From: Pararhodonellum marinum
GTDB lineage: Bacteria; Bacteroidota; Bacteroidia; Cytophagales; Cyclobacteriaceae
DNA length: 64,000 nt
Assembly (NCBI RefSeq): GCF_015354735.1
Contig: NZ_JACEFJ010000003.1
Span: 62,001-126,000, forward strand
Direction of reading: 5' to 3'
The notes beneath the pieces were generated by a model. The model saw nothing but the letters and a program-made list of their open reading frames with translations, searched no databases and was not told the DNA's origin. The translations under genes and the position numbers were made by a program. Shown here piece by piece: positions 59,555 through 64,000 of the stretch (positions are counted from its first letter, which is position 1; each line of letters opens with the position of its first letter).

Positions 59555-60961
59555 TTAGACCTCCTTGACTTCTGTGGCCAATTTCTGCAAAGAATCCTTG
59601 GCATCTCCAAAAAGCATCCGGGTTTTGGGATAGAAAAACAGCTCATTTTCAATTCCTGCATAACCCGCACTCATGCCTCTTTTGAGGATGATCACATTTT
59701 TGGCTTGATCCACTTCAAGGATCGGCATCCCAAAAATAGGGGAAGAGGGATCATTTTTGGCTGCCGGGTTTACCACGTCATTGGCCCCGATAACCACCAC
59801 CACATCCGTAGAAGCCAGTTTCGGATTGATTTCTTCCATTTCCTGTAGCCTTTCATAAGGCACATCGGCTTCAGCCAAGAGCACGTTCATGTGTCCGGGC
59901 ATCCTTCCTGCCACGGGGTGAATGGCATAATTGACTTCCACGCCTTTTTCTTCCAGCAGTTGTTCCAATTCATGGCAGATGTGCTGTGCCTGAGCCACAG
60001 CAAGTCCATAACCGGGTACTATGACCACTTTTTGTGAGTAAGACAGTAGGACCGCTGTATCATTGATGGATATTTCTCTGACGGTTTGGTCACCAGAGGC
60101 ACTTTTTCCTCCTGCTGCCCCTGCTGCTCCAAAAGCACCCAAGAGCACATTGGTCAGGGACCGGTTCATGGCTTTACACATGAGAATGGTAAGGATAGTT
60201 CCAGCAGAACCCACCAGAATACCACCCGTCAACATGGCTTTGTTGCTATAAAGGAAACCTCCTAAAGCCGCTGCAATACCTGTAAAGGAATTTAATAGCG
60301 AAATCACCACAGGCATATCTGCTCCACCGATAGGCATTACAAAGAGAATTCCATAGATCAAAGCCACTCCAAGCAACACATAAAAGAGCATGGGATTGAT
60401 CTCACCGAAAAATTGGATCAAAATCAAAGCAATCATTCCAAACAGTAAAATCATGTTCACCGCCTGATTAAAAGGCAAAACCTTGTCTTTGATTTTACCT
60501 TCCAATTTTCCGTAGGCTATCATGGATCCTGCAAAGGAAACACTACCGATAACCAAGCCCAGCAACATGACCAATAAAGCCCCGTCAAAAGCTGAAGTAA
60601 CGGTGACATGTTGGTGATTCTGGAATTCGATGATGGCGATCAAGGCCGCACAGGCTCCCCCCATTCCGTTGAAAAAGGAGACCATCTGTGGCATGGCGGT
60701 CATTTTCACTTTCTGGGCCATGATGGTTCCAATGATCGACCCTACCAAAAGACCAAAAAAGATCAGTCCGTAATTGAAGAGCTTGTTGGCATCATAGGAT
60801 TGGTACAAGACCAAAGTAGCCAAAATGGCGATAAGCATGCCAGCAGCGGCAATCAAGTTTCCTTTACGAGCGGTGTCCGGGTGGCTAAGCATTTTCAAAC
60901 CGACCACAAAAGTCAGGGAGGCGATCAAATAACTGATCTCCAAAATATTTAAACTGATCAT
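59555..60961 (-). CDS. pntB: NAD(P) transhydrogenase beta subunit
   Basis: 468 aa. About nine hydrophobic spans (dII; about 5-275) are followed by the NADP(H)-binding dIII domain: VIVPGYGLAVAQAQH (about 315-330), VNYAIHPVAGRMPGHMNVLL and VVVVIGANDVVNPAAKND. It couples proton entry to reduction of NADP+ by NADH at the inner membrane. It overlaps the upstream small subunit by 4 nt (60958-60961), so translation is coupled. Last gene of a three-gene operon. Confidence 0.96.
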   Translation of the reverse strand: MISLNILEISYLIASLTFVVGLKMLSHPDTARKGNLIAAAGMLIAILATLVLYQSYDANKLFNYGLIFFGLLVGSIIGTIMAQKVKMTAMPQMVSFFNGMGGACAALIAIIEFQNHQHVTVTSAFDGALLVMLLGLVIGSVSFAGSMIAYGKLEGKIKDKVLPFNQAVNMILLFGMIALILIQFFGEINPMLFYVLLGVALIYGILFVMPIGGADMPVVISLLNSFTGIAAALGGFLYSNKAMLTGGILVGSAGTILTILMCKAMNRSLTNVLLGAFGAAGAAGGKSASGDQTVREISINDTAVLLSYSQKVVIVPGYGLAVAQAQHICHELEQLLEEKGVEVNYAIHPVAGRMPGHMNVLLAEADVPYERLQEMEEINPKLASTDVVVVIGANDVVNPAAKNDPSSPIFGMPILEVDQAKNVIILKRGMSAGYAGIENELFFYPKTRMLFGDAKDSLQKLATEVKEV

Positions 60962-61275
60962 TGTTTCTTAGGTTTTTTCTTAAACATTTCCAACATCCTG
61001 TCTGTCACCACAAATCCACCAACCACATTAAGCGTACCCATGACCACGGCCAAAAAACCGATGGAAAGAGCCGCATAATTGTCAGGGGAGGCCTGAAGCA
61101 TGACGATGATGGCACCAACTACCACCACACCATGAATGGCGTTGGCTCCGGACATGAGTGGCGTATGTAGAATGGCTGGTACATTGGAAATGACTTCCAC
61201 ACCTAACAAAATGGCCAGTATCAGGAAATAAATCATCTCCATATTCTGACCGATATAATTGAGTAACTGTTCCAT
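60958..61275 (-). CDS. pntAB: NAD(P) transhydrogenase small alpha subunit (PntAB)
   Basis: 105 aa. The membrane part of the alpha subunit is encoded separately, as in Rhodospirillum-type enzymes: MIYFLILAILLGVEVISNVP, then HTPLMSGANAIHGVVVVGAI and VVMGTLNVVGGFVVTDRMLEM, with three or four spans. It forms part of the proton channel with PntB. It lies 2 nt after pntAA and overlaps pntB by 4 nt. Confidence 0.94.
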   Translation of the reverse strand: MEQLLNYIGQNMEMIYFLILAILLGVEVISNVPAILHTPLMSGANAIHGVVVVGAIIVMLQASPDNYAALSIGFLAVVMGTLNVVGGFVVTDRMLEMFKKKPKKQ

Positions 61276-61277
61276 AT

Positions 61278-62402
61278 TTAAGCGTTAATCATTTGGGTGA
61301 TTCTGGAATTTACCGGCTTGCCATCATGACACACACAAGTACCTGTTACGATATCATCCTCAAAGTTCAGGTCCAACTTTCCTTCCTTGATGATCAATTT
61401 AAGAAAGTTCAGGTAGTTTTTCCCGTACATTTTACTTGCGTCTTGAGGTAATTGAGCCGCTAGGTTTCCTACCCCAACAACCCTGACCCCATTTACTATG
61501 ACTGTTTGATCCGGTTGGGTGAGTGCACAATTGCCCCCTGAAGATGCGGCAAGGTCAATGATGACAGAACCTGCCTTCATGGCATGGACGGTTCTCTCCT
61601 CCACCAAAATGGGTGCCTTCCTTCCCGGAATCTGTGCAGTGGTGATGATCACATCAGCTTTTGAGGCATGTTCGTGAATGGTGTATTTTTGTTTCTGAAG
61701 GTATTCTTCGCTTTGTTCCACCGCATATCCTCCTGCACCTTTGTCTTCTTTTGCCCCTTCCACATCCACAAATTTGGCTCCTATGGACAGGACTTCTTCT
61801 TTTGCGGCCTGCCTGACGTCAAAAGCAAATACTGAGGCGCCAAGCCGCTTGGCTGTCGCGATCGCTTGTAACCCGGCTACCCCTGCACCTAATACCAAGA
61901 CTCTTGATGGAGTAATGCTGCCTGCAGCAGTCATAAACATGGGGAAAAATCTGGGAAGAAGGTCTGCGGCCATCAAGACGGCTTTGTAACCCTGCACTGT
62001 TGCCATTGAGGAAAGCACATCCATAGATTGCGCTCTGGTAGTCCGAGGTACCAGTTCCATGCTGAAAGCAGTTCGTTTTTGATCAATCAGGTATTGAGTC
62101 AAGTCGGGATTATACAAAGCATTGAATTGGCCCATGATCACCGCATCGGACTTTGAAGTTGAAATTTCTGCTTGCGTTAGCGCTTGGATTCCGAGCAAAA
62201 GGTCCGAGTCTTTGAGGATTTTTTCTCTTGGATGGATCTTGGCGCCCGAATCGATATACTGTTGATCCGAAGCATAGGCTGCAAAACCTGCTCCTGGTTC
62301 TACCCAAATCTCTACCTGCCAGCTGAGTAAAGTTTTAACAGCCTCAGGGAGCATGGCCACTCTTGCCTCTCCCAAAGGTTCTTTTAATATTCCTATGATC
62401 AT
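61278..62402 (-). CDS. pntAA: NAD(P) transhydrogenase alpha subunit, NAD-binding part (PntAA)
   Basis: 374 aa, dI domain only: IGILKEPLGEARVAMLPEAV at the N-terminus, then MVPRTTRAQSMD-type conserved segment (ELVPRTTRAQSMDVLSSMAT), and the NAD-binding motif VLVLGAGVAGLQAIATAKRL (about 168-187). VIIDLAASSGGNCALT and IVNGVRVVGVGNLAAQLP follow. It exchanges hydride between NADH and NADP+ with PntB dIII. It is the first gene of the pnt operon. Upstream there is a TAATCTTTG-like sequence on the minus strand near 62450, one base off the -7 consensus. Confidence 0.95.
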   Translation of the reverse strand: MIIGILKEPLGEARVAMLPEAVKTLLSWQVEIWVEPGAGFAAYASDQQYIDSGAKIHPREKILKDSDLLLGIQALTQAEISTSKSDAVIMGQFNALYNPDLTQYLIDQKRTAFSMELVPRTTRAQSMDVLSSMATVQGYKAVLMAADLLPRFFPMFMTAAGSITPSRVLVLGAGVAGLQAIATAKRLGASVFAFDVRQAAKEEVLSIGAKFVDVEGAKEDKGAGGYAVEQSEEYLQKQKYTIHEHASKADVIITTAQIPGRKAPILVEERTVHAMKAGSVIIDLAASSGGNCALTQPDQTVIVNGVRVVGVGNLAAQLPQDASKMYGKNYLNFLKLIIKEGKLDLNFEDDIVTGTCVCHDGKPVNSRITQMINA

Positions 62403-62779
62403 TTGAATTTAATAAGGTAAGCTTTAAAAGGGCGTTGCATTAAGCCAAAGATTAAAGAAAGGTTAAGGGTTTTATTTTGCCTGTGAAGATTATGAAAAAA
62501 AACGGGAAATGAAAAAATATTTGGTATTTGATGGAAAGAAAATCATTTCTTGAACTCATTTGAAGGCAATTCCAATTCTTTCACTAAAAATAGTCTATGC
62601 TTAGGTGAAATTATATGTTGATGAACTTCAATTCTTCTCAATTATTTAAAAATTACATTTACAAATTTAATCCGCTTGTATACAAACCAGTTATATCCAA
62701 TGAATTAGGTTCCATAGGGACCAAAACAAATGGCCTAATCGATGGTTCAAACTGTATGTATAAAACTAAACCATTTGTA
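62403..62779. other. Intergenic region between divergent genes
   Basis: 377 bp, AT-rich, between pntAA (leftward) and the FAS1 lipoprotein gene (rightward). No reading frame beyond short ones, no repeat and no RNA gene. It probably holds both promoters. Confidence 0.5.
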
Positions 62780-64000
62780 ATGATGAAAAACTTGAAGTCA
62801 CGTTTGGATAAATGTTTGAAGTTTTCCTTGGGTATTTTGACCGCCTTTGGAATGTATTCTTGTAGTTCTGATGATCCATTACCCATCATCCCTCAGCCCA
62901 ATATAGTTGAAGTTGCTTCAGCCGATCCTAATTTTTCTATTTTAGTGACCGCAGTGGAATCAGCGGGATTGGTTGGAACCTTATCAGGGCCGGGGCCATT
63001 TACGGTATTTGCCCCAACCAATGATGCTTTTAACGATTTTCTTCAGGACAATGGGCTTTCAGCCAATGACTTGATTTCTAACGAGATGTTAGAAACCATA
63101 CTTTTATACCATACAGTCCCTGGTTCAGTTCCAGGATCATCAGTGGTCGCTGGACCTGTAAGTACCGCTGCTGATATTCCATTCTTTGTAAGTGTTGACC
63201 CGGATGGGGATTTTTGGATCAATGGAGATACCCGTGTCACACAAACAGATGTCGCAGCCTCCAATGGTCTTATACATGTGGTCAATTATGTAATCACGCC
63301 TCCTACGCAGAATATCGCTGAAATTGCGATTGATGCCACGCAAGCTGGCACACCTGAATTCACCCAGTTGGTAGCGGCACTTTCGAGAGCTGATCTGGTT
63401 GGAGCCTTTCAAGAAGGTTTTGAGGATAACTTGACGGTTTTCGCACCCACAGATGCAGCTTTTGAGGCATTATATGAAGCATTGAATGTTCAAGGTATAG
63501 ATGATATACCAATAGAAACTTTGACAGCTGTCTTACAATACCATGTGGTTCCAGCCAGGGCTTTTTCTCAGGACCTTAGAGAGGGTGCATCATTGCCTAC
63601 TCTTTTGGATGGTCAGGAATTGACAGTTGATTTGGCCAATCTTCAAATCAATGATTCCGGCCTCATTCCGGAGGTTCTTAACCTGCACGCAACCAACGGT
63701 GTTATACACGCCATTGACCAAGTCCTATTGCCTCCAATGGAAGGAGAGGCACCAGTGGATGGGAGGATAACCTTGAATAACTCTGGAGCCAGTGCTTACT
63801 TAGCCACGGATATAGAAGGAGAGGGTATAGAGGCAGAGCTGGAAGAAAATAATCCTGACATACAATTGACCCTCGGTGGAAGGTACACTTTTATCAATAA
63901 TGGGGGTTCCAACCATCCTTTGGATTTCAGAGACGGTGATGGCAATATCCTGTTAGCTCAAGGGGAGCAAACGGGAAGTTTTGAATCAGATGAGGCTGTT
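62780..64000 (+). CDS. FAS1 (fasciclin) domain lipoprotein (3' end cut by window edge)
   Basis: 407 codons visible from the ATG at 62780; a further in-frame ATG lies at 62756. The lipoprotein signal ends GMYSC, followed by SSDDPLP. Two FAS1 domains follow: PNFSILVTAVESAGLVGTLS to NGLIHVVNYVITPP (about 45-175), and PEFTQLVAALSRADLVGAFQ to NGVIHAIDQVLLPP (about 190-315). Each has the family H1 and H2 motifs (FTVFAPTNDAF, LTVFAPTDAAF, LLYHTVPG, LQYHVVP). A third, beta-rich domain begins near 325 (GRYTFINNGGSNHPLDFRDG) and is cut by the edge; it resembles a cupredoxin-like fold. It is probably a cell-surface adhesion lipoprotein. Confidence 0.88.
   Translation, partial: MMKNLKSRLDKCLKFSLGILTAFGMYSCSSDDPLPIIPQPNIVEVASADPNFSILVTAVESAGLVGTLSGPGPFTVFAPTNDAFNDFLQDNGLSANDLISNEMLETILLYHTVPGSVPGSSVVAGPVSTAADIPFFVSVDPDGDFWINGDTRVTQTDVAASNGLIHVVNYVITPPTQNIAEIAIDATQAGTPEFTQLVAALSRADLVGAFQEGFEDNLTVFAPTDAAFEALYEALNVQGIDDIPIETLTAVLQYHVVPARAFSQDLREGASLPTLLDGQELTVDLANLQINDSGLIPEVLNLHATNGVIHAIDQVLLPPMEGEAPVDGRITLNNSGASAYLATDIEGEGIEAELEENNPDIQLTLGGRYTFINNGGSNHPLDFRDGDGNILLAQGEQTGSFESDEAV

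Noticed and set aside
1-64000. Insertion sequences, prophage genes, tRNA or rRNA genes
   Set aside because: None of the coding regions resembles a transposase, integrase or phage protein, and no cloverleaf or rRNA sequence was recognised by eye. A tRNAscan search was not possible here.

Overview
The window reads as chromosomal DNA of a Bacteroidota bacterium, most likely Cytophagales and close to Cyclobacteriaceae (the Algoriphagus/Belliella type). This rests on several things. Purine-rich Shine-Dalgarno sites are almost absent, and TAnnTTTG promoter boxes occur. Many lineage-typical families are present: DUF4369-TlpA, DUF4097, DUF1080, Gfo/Idh/MocA proteins with a Tat signal, propeller sensor kinases, and SPOR/ExbB/ExbD/TonB sets. 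A CrtA-like carotenoid oxygenase and a GlsB/GlsA-type aminolipid acyltransferase pair also fit. The genus is inference. I saw no rRNA, tRNA, CRISPR array, insertion sequence or phage gene. The window looks like core genome with lineage-specific envelope genes.

Layout. 1-11.2 kb: a partial TPR gene on the minus strand, then a long plus-strand run: holA, a secreted TPR protein, a plug-less outer-membrane barrel, a SPOR protein, ExbB, ExbD, a TonB-like protein, folC and trmB. 11.2-11.85 kb: a tandem array of about 107-bp units, each holding a large dyad. 11.85-15.8 kb: a leftward acyl-CoA operon (SDR, acyl-CoA dehydrogenase, APH-like kinase, 3-hydroxyacyl-CoA dehydrogenase) resembling the levulinate/4-hydroxyacid Lva module. 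16-22.5 kb: an enoyl reductase-like MDR gene, then a propeller sensor kinase followed by a cyclic-nucleotide-binding patatin whose nucleophile serine is replaced by glycine. 22.6-30.8 kb: small secreted proteins, a TetR regulator, tyrS, an MpaB-type oxygenase, and a DUF2752/TM2/DUF4097 set.

31-36.1 kb: a DUF1080 plus Gfo/Idh/MocA pair (3-keto-glycoside type chemistry), an SDR, and the two acyltransferases. 36.1-42.6 kb: an M23 peptidase, alaS, gatB and a TlpA-like lipoprotein. 42.8-47.2 kb: a four-gene exported cassette of unknown function. At least three of its products share a small domain, and the last is a three-block LRR protein. 47.2-51.8 kb: dps, a cryptic kinase-fold protein, DUF3817, a possible HolD-like protein, an lmo0937-type micro-protein missed by length cut-offs, a thioesterase and pcm. 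51.9-58.6 kb: ribE, menE, rhlE, menB, gluQ, a CrtA-like gene and a NYN/OST-HTH protein. 58.7-64 kb: a carboxypeptidase-regulatory-like protein, the three-gene pnt transhydrogenase operon, and a FAS1 lipoprotein cut by the window edge.

The best candidates for an undescribed system are the 42.8-47.2 kb cassette, the TPR/barrel/SPOR/ExbBD/TonB-like envelope locus, the kinase plus pseudo-patatin pair, and the unrecognised kinase-like gene at 47.9 kb.
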